Source of the DNA: Cupriavidus necator
GTDB lineage: Bacteria; Pseudomonadota; Gammaproteobacteria; Burkholderiales; Burkholderiaceae
Length of the DNA: 64,000 nucleotides
Assembly (NCBI GenBank): GCA_022041995.1
Contig: CP074390.1
Location: forward strand, 496,001 to 560,000
Reading direction: 5' to 3'
The notes below the pieces were generated by a model that searched no databases, was not told where the DNA came from, and saw only the letters and a program-made list of their open reading frames with translations. The position numbers were made by a program, and so were the translations under genes. Positions 8,805 through 16,349 of the stretch are shown piece by piece. Numbering within the stretch: the stretch's first letter is position 1; every line of letters begins with the position of its first letter.

Positions 8805-9146
8805 TCAGTCCTTCGGATACGGCATCGCCAGCAGCAGCAGCGCCGGCCGATTGCCCGGGTTCGACACCTGCCGCGCCTCACCCGGCGCCAGGCGCACGGA
8901 ATCGAACTGGCCCAGCGTCACGCGCTCGTCGGGCGTGGCGATGCAGACTTCACCTTCCAGCACCACGTAGTGCTTTTCCACCGGCGCGGCATCCATCGAC
9001 GTATGGCCGCCCGGCAGCAGCACCGAGACCGCCATCCACAAGGCTTCGGACGGCCCCGCTTCATGTCCTTGCAGCCGCAGGCAATGCATGCCTTCGTGGT
9101 TGGCCGGGAAGTAGGCCGGCGCCTGTGCGAACCGGGTCGTGTTCAT
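8805..9146 (-). CDS. Small single-domain cupin protein
   Basis: 113-residue cupin. The beta-barrel core shows a reduced metal motif: PGGHTSMDAAPVEKHYVVLEGEV carries His residues and a Glu of cupin motif 1, and motif 2 is the weakly conserved LAPGEARQVSNPG, with no clear second His. It may be a non-enzymatic or isomerase-like cupin as found beside catabolic dehydrogenases. Its ATG overlaps the stop of the upstream MDR gene as ATGA, so the two are probably translated together. Function not known. Confidence 0.8.
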   Translation of the reverse strand: MNTTRFAQAPAYFPANHEGMHCLRLQGHEAGPSEALWMAVSVLLPGGHTSMDAAPVEKHYVVLEGEVCIATPDERVTLGQFDSVRLAPGEARQVSNPGNRPALLLLAMPYPKD

Positions 9147-10120
9147 GGCTTGAGCACCACGCGTTCGGTTGCGCCCTGCAGGACTGCCCGGTAGGCCTCC
9201 TTGGCGTTGGAAAGCGAATAGGTGTAGTCGGAGAGCACCGGAAACGGCCGCAGCGCACCCGAGGCAAACATCGGTGCGAGCTGGTCAAGGATGCCCGCGC
9301 AGGCGTTGCTGTCCAGCGCAAGGGTGTCGACGCCCACATAGGTGTGCTGGCCACGATAGAAAGCGAAGATGTCGAACGGCACCGGCTTCTCGATGGTCGA
9401 GATGAAGATCTGCGCCGCGCCGATCGCCATGGCCTGGTTGGCCTGTTCGAAGTAGGGGCTCCCCACCGTGTTGTAGACGATGTCCGCACCGTGCCCGTCG
9501 GTCTCTTCGCGCACCACCGCGGCGATGGATTCCCCGCTGGCATCGATCATGCGCACGTCGCCGCTGGCATGGCCGCGATAGGCTTGCGCAGTGCGCTCCA
9601 CGGCAAAAACGCGCGCGCCGAGCGCAGTGGCAATCTGGATCGTTGCCTGTCCCACCTTGCCGTTGCCGCCACACACCAGCACGGTGCTGCCAGCCTGCGG
9701 CATGCCCGCGCGGCGCAGCCCTTCATAGGCGGTGATGAACGGCACCCCCACGGCGCCGGCTTCCAGCAGCGACACCGACGCCGGCTTGGCGCGCACGGCG
9801 CTGGCCTGGATGCGCAGATACTTGCCATGCGTGCCATCGCGGCGGATGCCGAGCTCGCCGCCGCTGCCCCAGACCTGCTGGCCCAGCAGTTCGGAGGGAC
9901 CATCGACCACCAGGCCTGCATAGTCGCGGCCTGGCGTGCGCGGCCAGACCGCATGCGGCATCAGGCCAAGCGTTGCCTTCACGTCGCTCGGGTTCACGCC
10001 GGCGCTGGCCACTTCGATGATGACCTGCCCCTGCGCCGCTTGCGGGCGCGGCACGCCGAGCAGCTCCAGTTGCAGGACATCGATATTGGCGGCTTTCTCG
10101 CTGACTCGAATGGTGTTCAT
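9143..10120 (-). CDS. MDR-family NADPH:quinone-type oxidoreductase
   Basis: 325-residue medium-chain reductase of the zinc-free quinone oxidoreductase group. The GroES-like N-terminal domain (about 25-120, ASAGVNPSDVKATLG, PGRDYAGLVV) lacks structural-zinc cysteines; the Rossmann domain begins at VCGGNGKVGQATIQIATALGA. Such enzymes reduce quinones or conjugated enones with NADPH. In this cluster it could reduce an unsaturated ring-cleavage product such as maleylacetate, but that role is inference. It overlaps the cupin gene by four bases and starts 41 bp after the BKACE gene. Confidence 0.88.
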   Translation of the reverse strand: MNTIRVSEKAANIDVLQLELLGVPRPQAAQGQVIIEVASAGVNPSDVKATLGLMPHAVWPRTPGRDYAGLVVDGPSELLGQQVWGSGGELGIRRDGTHGKYLRIQASAVRAKPASVSLLEAGAVGVPFITAYEGLRRAGMPQAGSTVLVCGGNGKVGQATIQIATALGARVFAVERTAQAYRGHASGDVRMIDASGESIAAVVREETDGHGADIVYNTVGSPYFEQANQAMAIGAAQIFISTIEKPVPFDIFAFYRGQHTYVGVDTLALDSNACAGILDQLAPMFASGALRPFPVLSDYTYSLSNAKEAYRAVLQGATERVVLKP

Positions 10121-10161
10121 GGTAATTCCTTCCTGAAATGTTTAGTTCTGTATGGCCGGGA

Positions 10162-11046
10162 TCAGGCCTCGCGCAGGCCAAGCGTGCGCCGGGCCTCGGC
10201 GGACGAGGCAATCTCGCCGCCGAGCGACCTGACGATGTCGCGCGCCTTGGCGACCAGCGCCGCGTTGCCTGGCGCCAGCACGCCCTTCTCCAGATAGATG
10301 TTGTCTTCCATGCCGACGCGCACGTGTCCGCCTGCGAGCCATGCCTGGGCCACGATCGGGAACTCCGCGCGGCCGATGCCGAATGCCGACCAGTGGGCGC
10401 CGGCGGGCAGCATGTTGCGCGCGTAGAAGATGGTTTCCGGCGTGGGCGCAAAGCCGTACTTCACGCCCAGCACGAAGGTCCACAGGCCGGGGCCGTCCAG
10501 CACGCCTTCACGGATGAAGTCGAGCGCCATGTTGAGGTCGCCGGAATCGAAGATCTCCAGCTCGGGCATGACGCCGGCCGCGCGGATCACGCCGGCCATC
10601 TTGCGCACGTTGGCGGGCGTGTTGATGACCACGTCGCCGCCGGAGTTCATGGTGTTCAGGTCGAGCGAGCAGACGTCCGGGCGCAGCGCCGCGATGTGTT
10701 CGACGCGCTTGGCGGGATGCAGCAGCGTGGTGCCCGGCGCGGCCACCCGCGGCTCATCCTCGCTCGGCACGAAGCGGCCACCGGGTCCGGTGGTGAGGTT
10801 GATGATCAGCGAGCGGTTGCGTTTGCGGATGCGGTCGATGACATCGGCGTAGTAGTCGAGCGACATCGACGGCCGCCCCGTTTCAGGGTCGCGCACGTGG
10901 ATGTGGGCGGCGGCTGCGCCGGCCTCGGCGGCTTCCAGCGCGGCGTCGGCAATCTGGGCCGGCGTGACCGGCAAGCCGGGGTGCTGCTCCGGGGTGACGA
11001 TATTGCCGGTCACCGCGCAGGTGATGATGGTCTTACGTGCGTGCAT
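10162..11046 (-). CDS. Beta-keto acid cleavage enzyme (BKACE, formerly DUF849)
   Basis: 294-residue TIM-barrel Zn enzyme. BKACE proteins condense a beta-keto acid with acetyl-CoA and split it to acetoacetate plus a new acyl-CoA. Zn ligands H48 and H50 are in AAHIHVRDPETG, with the third in GMEDNIYLEKG near residue 239; the ITCAVTGN start and MPELEIFDSGD strand are family signatures. The subfamily, which sets the side-chain specificity, cannot be decided by eye. Neighbours are an SDR, an MDR reductase and an intradiol dioxygenase, which makes a keto acid derived from ring cleavage (for example 3-oxoadipate) a reasonable candidate substrate. Confidence 0.92.
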   Translation of the reverse strand: MHARKTIITCAVTGNIVTPEQHPGLPVTPAQIADAALEAAEAGAAAAHIHVRDPETGRPSMSLDYYADVIDRIRKRNRSLIINLTTGPGGRFVPSEDEPRVAAPGTTLLHPAKRVEHIAALRPDVCSLDLNTMNSGGDVVINTPANVRKMAGVIRAAGVMPELEIFDSGDLNMALDFIREGVLDGPGLWTFVLGVKYGFAPTPETIFYARNMLPAGAHWSAFGIGRAEFPIVAQAWLAGGHVRVGMEDNIYLEKGVLAPGNAALVAKARDIVRSLGGEIASSAEARRTLGLREA

Positions 11047-11097
11047 GAGCGAAGGTCAGTGATGGAAATGCGATTGGGCAGACATGGAGGGCCTGGC

Positions 11098-11847
11098 CTA
11101 TCCAAGCTGGCGGCCGCCGTCCACGACGATGGTGGTGCCAGTGGCAAAGCGCAGTGAGGTCGCGCAGGCCGCGATCGCATCGGCCACGTCCTGTGCCTGG
11201 CCGACGCGCTTGAGCGGCGTCGCCTTGGCGGCGCGCTCGTTGAAACCGCTGTCGCGTCCCGGCACGAAGGCGGTATCAACCACGCCCGGTGAAACGTTCA
11301 GCACGCGGATATGCGGCGCCAGCGCACGCCCGAGCGACATCGCCATGATATCGAGCCCGGCCTTGGCAGCGCAGTACGCAACGTTGCTGCCCTGCCCCGT
11401 ACGGCCGGCGATGGACCCGACATTGACCACCAGCCCGTCGCCATTGGCGCGCAGGTGCGGCGCGAACGCACGGATCGCAGCAAACTGCCCGCGCCAGTTG
11501 ACGGCAAACAGTTCATCGATCAGCGCATCGTCCAGGGCGTCGAGGTCGGCGTGCGGAATCGCCCGCGTAAAGCCTGCGGTGTTCACCAGGATATCGACGC
11601 GGCCGTAGTGGTGGCTGACCTCGTCGGCCAGCGCGCGCAGCGAGGCGCTGTCGGCAATCTCGGCCACGGCGGCAAGATGGTTGCCGGCCGGCAAGGCCGC
11701 CGCGGCACTGGCCGCCTTGTCGGCGTCGCGCCCGGTCAGCACGACGCTTGCGCCAAGGCGCGCCAGCGTTTCACCGGCGGCAAAGCCGATCGCGCCGGTG
11801 CCGCCAAGGATCACGGCGACCTTGCCGGAAAGAGAAGTAGCACTCAT
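11098..11847 (-). CDS. SDR-family oxidoreductase
   Basis: 249-residue short-chain dehydrogenase with all active-site residues: GGTGAIGF cofactor loop (about 15-22), D-turn region, NTAGFT in place of NNAG, Ser in VGSIAG and Tyr/Lys in YCAAKAG. The C-terminal TGTTIVVDGG is normal. It sits 42 bp after the dioxygenase gene and 51 bp before the BKACE gene on the same strand. It may oxidise or reduce a hydroxyl/keto pathway intermediate; it is also a candidate for maleylacetate reduction, although the known maleylacetate reductases belong to another family. Confidence 0.9.
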   Translation of the reverse strand: MSATSLSGKVAVILGGTGAIGFAAGETLARLGASVVLTGRDADKAASAAAALPAGNHLAAVAEIADSASLRALADEVSHHYGRVDILVNTAGFTRAIPHADLDALDDALIDELFAVNWRGQFAAIRAFAPHLRANGDGLVVNVGSIAGRTGQGSNVAYCAAKAGLDIMAMSLGRALAPHIRVLNVSPGVVDTAFVPGRDSGFNERAAKATPLKRVGQAQDVADAIAACATSLRFATGTTIVVDGGRQLG

Positions 11848-11889
11848 GGTTTCAGTGTGGGAATGGGTCAGGGGAAGTCGATCCGGCCG

Positions 11890-12825
11890 TCAGTCGATCG
11901 GCGGCTTCGGGAAGGTCTGCTCGCCAGGCTCCAGCGTGAAATCGAACGCCAGCGTGTAGAACGGCGCCGGCACATCGCCCCACGGGCTGGGGCCTTGGTG
12001 ATGCAGCCGGAGATCGCCAACCAGTTGCCGATGCACGCCGAACGTGACATCGGATTCCAGCTTGTCCGGCGTGTCGGCAAACACCTGGGTGACGAGCGTC
12101 CGGTAGCCCGGCGCCGCGACGATGAAATGGATATGCGCCGGCCGGTACGGATGGCGCTGCTGCGCGGCCAGTAATGTGCCTACCGGGCCGTGGGTCGGCA
12201 CCGGATAGCCGGCAGGCCGCACCGTGCGAAAGTGATAGCCACCGCTTTCATCGGTATGGAAGCAGCCGCGCAGGTTGCGGTCGGGCTGCGTCGGATCCTG
12301 GTTGTCATACAGCCCCACCGGCGACGCCTGCCAGATCTCGACCAGCGCGCCAGGCAGCGGCGTGCCATCGGTCGCGCGCACGGTGCCGCTGACCAGCAAC
12401 GGCAAGCCCGGCGCGTCGTCCTGCACGACGCAGTCACCGCAGTCATAACGCGGCGCGTTGGCGCGATAGAACGGGCCGAGCAGGGCGCCGGGCGTGCGCC
12501 CGTCCCTGGTGCTGTTGTTCATGGCGGTCACCAGCGTCGACAGCCCCAGCACGTCGGCAGCCAGGACAACCTCGTTGTGTTTGGCATTGGTCGCATGGCC
12601 GAGACTGGCGATATACCCCAGGGCCAGCTCGAATTCCTCGTCGGACAGCCGCACCTCGGACAGGAACCCGTGGAGGTGCCGCACCAGCGAATCCATGACG
12701 AAACGCAGGCGGGGATTGGTGGTATTGGCCATGGCCGCCTGGACCACGCCTGTCACCGAGTGTTCGTCCTCGATCAGCGCCAGACGCTCGCCTTGTGGCG
12801 CCTGCCGCTCGCTGGAAGTTTCCAT
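11890..12825 (-). CDS. Intradiol ring-cleavage dioxygenase (hydroxyquinol/catechol 1,2-dioxygenase type)
   Basis: 311-residue Fe(III) dioxygenase with the N-terminal dimerisation domain (about 25-100) found in catechol and hydroxyquinol 1,2-dioxygenases. The four iron ligands are all visible: Tyr in GLYDNQDP, Tyr in RPAGYPVPTHGPVG, and two His in RPAHIHFIV. Cleavage of a catechol or hydroxyquinol between the hydroxyls gives a muconate or maleylacetate. Absence of muconate cycloisomerase genes and the overall length favour a hydroxyquinol-type substrate, as an inference. It is the first gene of the minus-strand cluster and has AAGGAG ahead of its ATG with a LacI operator immediately upstream. 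Confidence 0.93.
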   Translation of the reverse strand: METSSERQAPQGERLALIEDEHSVTGVVQAAMANTTNPRLRFVMDSLVRHLHGFLSEVRLSDEEFELALGYIASLGHATNAKHNEVVLAADVLGLSTLVTAMNNSTRDGRTPGALLGPFYRANAPRYDCGDCVVQDDAPGLPLLVSGTVRATDGTPLPGALVEIWQASPVGLYDNQDPTQPDRNLRGCFHTDESGGYHFRTVRPAGYPVPTHGPVGTLLAAQQRHPYRPAHIHFIVAAPGYRTLVTQVFADTPDKLESDVTFGVHRQLVGDLRLHHQGPSPWGDVPAPFYTLAFDFTLEPGEQTFPKPPID

Positions 12826-12832
12826 GTTTTAT

Positions 12833-12857
12833 CTCCTTTGCAAACGTTTGCATTATC
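12833..12857 (-). promoter_or_regulatory. Promoter, LacI-type operator and ribosome site of the dioxygenase operon
   Basis: Read on the minus strand: GATAAT (a -10-like box, 12857-12852), directly followed by the perfect 14-bp palindrome TGCAAACGTTTGCA (12852-12839), then AAGGAG (12838-12833) eight bases before the dioxygenase start. A repressor on this palindrome would cover the transcription start. The same motif occurs at 8775. The -10 assignment is by sequence only. Confidence 0.75.
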
Positions 12858-13236
12858 GGCGGTTCCGACGGATGGTCAAGGTCGAAGTTGGTCACCGCCA
12901 CGACTTGCAACGGCTTCCGTTCAACCAGAATCACAATCAAAACAAGGGGTACGGAGGAATTTCAGGAGAAACCCTAGGTGCATGCAGAGGCGCAGAATGT
13001 GGCGCATAGGCCTGTCCGAGTCCCTGCCGATGCGGCTCCCCATCCTTTCGCGCATGAGTTTGTACCCGTCTGTATCACGCAGCCGCAACGATACGTGTTC
13101 CGACAGAGACACCCCTCACGCGCTACGGGCCAGATACATCGATCGCCTTAAATGCATTCCGTGGCCCGGCGGCGAACCTCAACGAAGCCAGTCCCTGCCG
13201 CGCAATACCGAACCCAGACCTTTAAGGAAGACGATC
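12858..13236. other. Intergenic region, no gene recognised
   Basis: About 380 bp separating the divergent dioxygenase operon and the small repeat-protein gene. Base composition is less GC-rich than the coding flanks, notably an A-rich stretch around 12930-12960. Short reading frames here lack ribosome sites and conserved features. A promoter for the gene at 13237 is expected but no convincing -35/-10 pair was identified. Confidence 0.5.
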
Positions 13237-13548
13237 ATGACTACCCACAACATCGCCAAGCGTTTTGTCTTCGCCATCGCCCTGGTTGCCGCCGCTGCCG
13301 GTGCGCAGGCCGCCGCACTGTCCCAGGCGGGCGCGCGAGACCCGTTCACCGACGGTGCCCGCTCCGTGCAAGAGGCACGCAGCCCATACAGCGACGGCGC
13401 GCGTGCCATCGACCCGTTCACGGACGGTGCGCGCAACGTGGATCCGTACTACGACGGCGCGCGCACCCTGTCCGGCCTGGACCGCACCGGCGTTTCGGCG
13501 GACCCGGCGCGCAGTGTCGACCCCTATCTTGACGGCGCCTACGCCTGA
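13237..13548 (+). CDS. Small exported protein with DPFxDGAR repeats
   Basis: 103 residues. A signal peptide (residues 1 to about 25, AAAAGAQA) is followed by five copies of a short motif, [D/S]-P-[F/Y]-x-D-G-A, at residues 35-41, 49-55, 59-65, 69-75 and 95-101, mostly extended by Arg. The mature protein would be periplasmic or secreted, largely unstructured and rich in Asp and Arg. AAGGAAG precedes the ATG at 13237. Upstream in-frame sequence is unconserved and not used. The ohr gene starts 33 bp downstream on the same strand, so a shared oxidative-stress transcript is possible. No function is known to me. Confidence 0.85.
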   Translation: MTTHNIAKRFVFAIALVAAAAGAQAAALSQAGARDPFTDGARSVQEARSPYSDGARAIDPFTDGARNVDPYYDGARTLSGLDRTGVSADPARSVDPYLDGAYA

Positions 13549-13581
13549 ACCCCAACTCTCTGAATGACCAAGGAACGCATC

Positions 13582-14001
13582 ATGACCCGTATCGAAAAAG
13601 TGCTGTACACCGGCAAAGTCCACATCACCTCAGGCGGACGCGACGGCCAAGCCCATAGCGATGACGGCCGGCTGAACCTTCAACTGTCCTCGCCGGGCAC
13701 CAAAGGCCCGGGCACGAACCCGGAGCAATTGCTCGCAGCGGGATGGTCGGCGTGCTTTATTGGCGCGATCGGGCTGGCCGCCGGCAAGATGAAAGTGAAG
13801 CTGCCGGCCGAGCTTTCGGTCGACGCCGAAGTTGATCTGGGCAGCGCTGGCGAGGCCTATTTGCTGCAGGCCCGGCTCAATGTCCACATCCCCGGCATCG
13901 AACCTGAAGTGGCCCAGGCACTGGTGGATACCGCGCACCGGACCTGCCCGTACTCGAAGGCCCTGCACGGCAGCATCCACGTCGAAACCAAGCTGGTCTG
14001 A
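13582..14001 (+). CDS. ohr: Organic hydroperoxide resistance protein (Ohr/OsmC family)
   Basis: 139-residue thiol peroxidase that reduces organic hydroperoxides in the cytoplasm. It has the Ohr pattern: peroxidatic Cys C58 in GWSACFIGAIG, resolving Cys C122 in RTCPYSKA, and Arg R20 in the N-terminal loop. Length matches Ohr rather than OsmC. The start at 13582 is chosen because AAGGAA lies just ahead; an earlier ATG at 13564 would include that ribosome site in the coding region. A hairpin terminator follows at 14011-14040. No OhrR (MarR) gene is adjacent. Confidence 0.93.
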   Translation: MTRIEKVLYTGKVHITSGGRDGQAHSDDGRLNLQLSSPGTKGPGTNPEQLLAAGWSACFIGAIGLAAGKMKVKLPAELSVDAEVDLGSAGEAYLLQARLNVHIPGIEPEVAQALVDTAHRTCPYSKALHGSIHVETKLV

Positions 14002-14010
14002 CGCACGCTG

Positions 14011-14040
14011 TGACCTGCCCTGATGCAACTGGGCAGGTCA
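14011..14040 (+). terminator. Hairpin terminator after ohr
   Basis: Perfect ten-base arms TGACCTGCCC / GGGCAGGTCA separated by a ten-base loop, ten bases after the ohr stop. The following T run is weak, so it may be a partial intrinsic terminator. Confidence 0.65.
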
Positions 14041-14159
14041 TCTTCCGGAACCAAAACGCACCATCTGTCCGGCGCAGTCGCGTCCCATGCGACGTTCTAA
14101 CGTTTGCGCGCATAGAGACTCGGAAGCTGGCAAATCCCGACATGCCCGAGGCATAATCG

Positions 14160-14173
14160 TGAAACTGGTTTCA
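14160..14173. promoter_or_regulatory. PtxS-type operator upstream of ptxS
   Basis: TGAAACTGGTTTCA, one mismatched pair from the palindrome TGAAACCGGTTTCA known as the PtxS operator in Pseudomonas. It lies 16 bp before the ptxS start and just after a CATAAT -10-like box (14152-14157), as expected for autorepression. Confidence 0.8.
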
Positions 14174-14189
14174 TCAAGACCCGAACGCT

Positions 14190-15245
14190 ATGCCGCGCCC
14201 TGTTACCCGACCTGTGTCCGACCTGAAACCCGCAGAGAAACTCACCATCCAGGACGTTGCCGACTATGCGGGCGTCTCCAAGGCAACCGTGTCGCGCTAC
14301 CTGAACCGCGGCGGCGAGCAGTTGTCCGCGGACGTAGAGGCGCGCGTGGCCGCGGCCATCCGCGCGCTCGGCTATAGCCCCAGCCCGATGGCGCAGGGGC
14401 TCAAGCGCGGCAAGTCGCGCCTGATCGGGCTGGTGGTCGCGGATGTCTCTAATTCGTTCTCGGTGGCCGTGCTGCGCGGCGTTGAGAAGGCCTGTCGCGA
14501 CGCCGGCTATATGGTGATGCTGTTCAACCTCGGCAATGACGAGCAGCTTGAGCGCGAGGCCATTCGCTCGCTGTCGGCCTACCGGGTCGAGGGCTTTATC
14601 CTGCACACGCTGGGCCACGATGCCGGCGCCCTGGCCGATGCGGCGCAGTTGGGCAAGCCCGTGGTACTGGTCGACCGCAAAGTCGGCGATGCCGAAGTCG
14701 ACCTGGTGGCCCTGGACAACCTGACAGCCGTGCAGGAAGCCGCCGGCCACCTGGTCGAAGCCGGCTATCGGCACCTGCTGTTCATCAGCGAGCCGATCAA
14801 GGCTATCAGCTCGCGCAACGAGCGGGCGCGCGCGTTCCAGGCCTTTGTCGCCGAACACGCGGACACGGTTGACGGGACCGTTTTTGAAGCCCAGAGGGGT
14901 GATGACGATGCCCTGGATGAAGCGCTCCGCGCCCTGCGCCGTGGCGCCGGACAGGCACCCGTTGCCGTGCTGGCGGCCAACGCCGTGATCTCGCTGCGCG
15001 TGGCCGCGTCAGCCGCCAGACTGGGGTGGCAACTTGGCGCCGACCTGGGCCTGATCGGTTTCGATGATCCGGAATGGGCTGCATTGGTTGGTCCTGGCCT
15101 CAGCGCCATTTCCCAGCCCACCGACGATATCGGGCGCGTCGCCACCAACTGCCTGATCGAGCGCCTGCAAGGCACGCAACTGCCGCCGCGCCGGGTGCTG
15201 TTGCCCGGCACCCTGGTCACGCGCGGATCCACCCGCCGAGCCTGA
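14190..15245 (+). CDS. ptxS: LacI-family repressor PtxS (2-ketogluconate-responsive)
   Basis: 351-residue LacI/GalR regulator. The helix-turn-helix TIQDVADYAGVSKATVSRYL lies at about residues 19-38, the hinge at PSPMAQGLKRGKS, and the effector domain follows (GLVVADVSNSFSVAVLRGVEKA; later GLIGFDDPEWAALVGPGLSAISQP). PtxS of Pseudomonas represses the kgu genes and itself and is released by 2-ketogluconate. The assignment rests on the fold, the location just ahead of kguE/kguK/kguD homologues, and three copies of the PtxS operator sequence (14160, 15395, 15416) flanking this gene. The effector is inferred from the family. Confidence 0.88.
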   Translation: MPRPVTRPVSDLKPAEKLTIQDVADYAGVSKATVSRYLNRGGEQLSADVEARVAAAIRALGYSPSPMAQGLKRGKSRLIGLVVADVSNSFSVAVLRGVEKACRDAGYMVMLFNLGNDEQLEREAIRSLSAYRVEGFILHTLGHDAGALADAAQLGKPVVLVDRKVGDAEVDLVALDNLTAVQEAAGHLVEAGYRHLLFISEPIKAISSRNERARAFQAFVAEHADTVDGTVFEAQRGDDDALDEALRALRRGAGQAPVAVLAANAVISLRVAASAARLGWQLGADLGLIGFDDPEWAALVGPGLSAISQPTDDIGRVATNCLIERLQGTQLPPRRVLLPGTLVTRGSTRRA

Positions 15246-15394
15246 CTGCCGAGCCCTTCCCCACCGGCGTCCGCCGTGCCCGCCTGATCCACGGCTGCAC
15301 CCGCTTCGCACGGCCAGCGGGTGCATGACGTTCCGGCTTCCGCATCCGCCCAAACTCGCTTCTTGCCCGTAAGGGTTTCCACTGCTGGATCTCT

Positions 15395-15429
15395 GAAACC
15401 GGTTTCCTATAATCCTGAAACCGGTTTCA
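15395..15429 (+). promoter_or_regulatory. kgu operon promoter bracketed by two PtxS operators
   Basis: GAAACCGGTTTC at 15395-15406 and the perfect TGAAACCGGTTTCA at 15416-15429, with centres about 22 bp apart (two helical turns, same DNA face). Between them is a consensus TATAAT (15408-15413), so bound repressor would cover both sides of the -10 box. No strong -35 is seen (CTGGAT at 15385-15390 has 17-bp spacing). The operon start codon follows at 15492. Confidence 0.85.
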
Positions 15430-15491
15430 AGACGGTGCTTGCCGAACGCTGCGACGCCAGCGACACACCCATATACGTGCAGGAGACATTG

Positions 15492-16295
15492 ATGAACGTC
15501 CAACCCTTGTTGCGCCGCGTAGCCGCGCCCGTGCTGACTCTGCTGGTCCTGGCCAGCGCCGCTTTCACCGCCCAGGCGCAGACCGTCGCCGAGATCGTCA
15601 AGAAGGGCAAGGTCACCATTGGCGTGGTGACCGGTGCCCCGCCCTTCGGCACCACCGACGCCACCGGCAAACCCGCCGGCTATGACGTCGACGTGGCCAA
15701 CCTGCTGGGCAAGTACCTGGGCCTGCCGGTCGATATCGTTCCGCTCACCTCGCCCAGCCGGATTCCGGCGCTGGAGGCCGGCAAGGTCGATTTCCTGGTC
15801 GCGACGCTGGCGCCGACGCCAGAGCGGGCGCGGGCCATCATGTTCAGCGCGCCATATAGCGCGTTCGAGCTGACCATCTTTGCGCCCACCGCTGCCAGGT
15901 ACGCCAGGCTGACGGAACTCGGCAAGAAGAAGGTGGGCGTGACGCGCGGCACCACGCAGGACTCCGCGCTGACCCGGCTCGCCGTGCCCGGCATGAATAT
16001 CGTCCGCTTCGAGGACGATGCCACCTGCGCGCAGGCGCTGATCAGCAATCAGGTCGAGGCCATTGCCCTGCCCAACACCACCGGCAACGAGATCATGAAG
16101 GCACGCGGCGCCGGCAAGTTCGACGCCAAGTTCGCGTTCTCGGTGCAGCCGAATTCGATGGCCGTGCGCCGCGACGCCTTCGAACTGCGCCAGTGGCTCA
16201 ACACCACCATCGCCTACGTCAAGCTCAATGGCGAACTCGACGCCATAGCGCAGAAGTGGACCGGCAAGGCGCTGCCCGCGCTGCAAGCGTTCTGA
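15492..16295 (+). CDS. ABC transporter substrate-binding protein, family 3 (kgu locus)
   Basis: 267-residue periplasmic binding protein of the polar amino acid/opine family. Signal peptide MNVQPLLRRVAAPVLTLLVL with cleavage near AQA-Q, then GKVTIGVVTGAPPFGTTDATGKPAGYDVDVAN, the family-3 start, and the usual ALEAGKVDFLVATLAPTPER region. AGGAGA lies upstream of the chosen ATG; an extension further upstream would cover the PtxS operators. It is the first gene of the PtxS-controlled operon. Family precedent suggests amino acids, but the context points to 2-ketogluconate or a related sugar acid as ligand; this is inference. Confidence 0.9.
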   Translation: MNVQPLLRRVAAPVLTLLVLASAAFTAQAQTVAEIVKKGKVTIGVVTGAPPFGTTDATGKPAGYDVDVANLLGKYLGLPVDIVPLTSPSRIPALEAGKVDFLVATLAPTPERARAIMFSAPYSAFELTIFAPTAARYARLTELGKKKVGVTRGTTQDSALTRLAVPGMNIVRFEDDATCAQALISNQVEAIALPNTTGNEIMKARGAGKFDAKFAFSVQPNSMAVRRDAFELRQWLNTTIAYVKLNGELDAIAQKWTGKALPALQAF

Positions 16296-16349
16296 ACCAG
16301 GCCGACTGAGGTTGCGCGCCGGCGCCAGCCGGCGTGCCAGGAGACCCGC

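Noticed and set aside
14094-14107. ACGTTTGC half-site before ptxS as a third operator for the first LacI repressor
   Set aside because: Only one arm matches; the PtxS operator next to it explains the control region.
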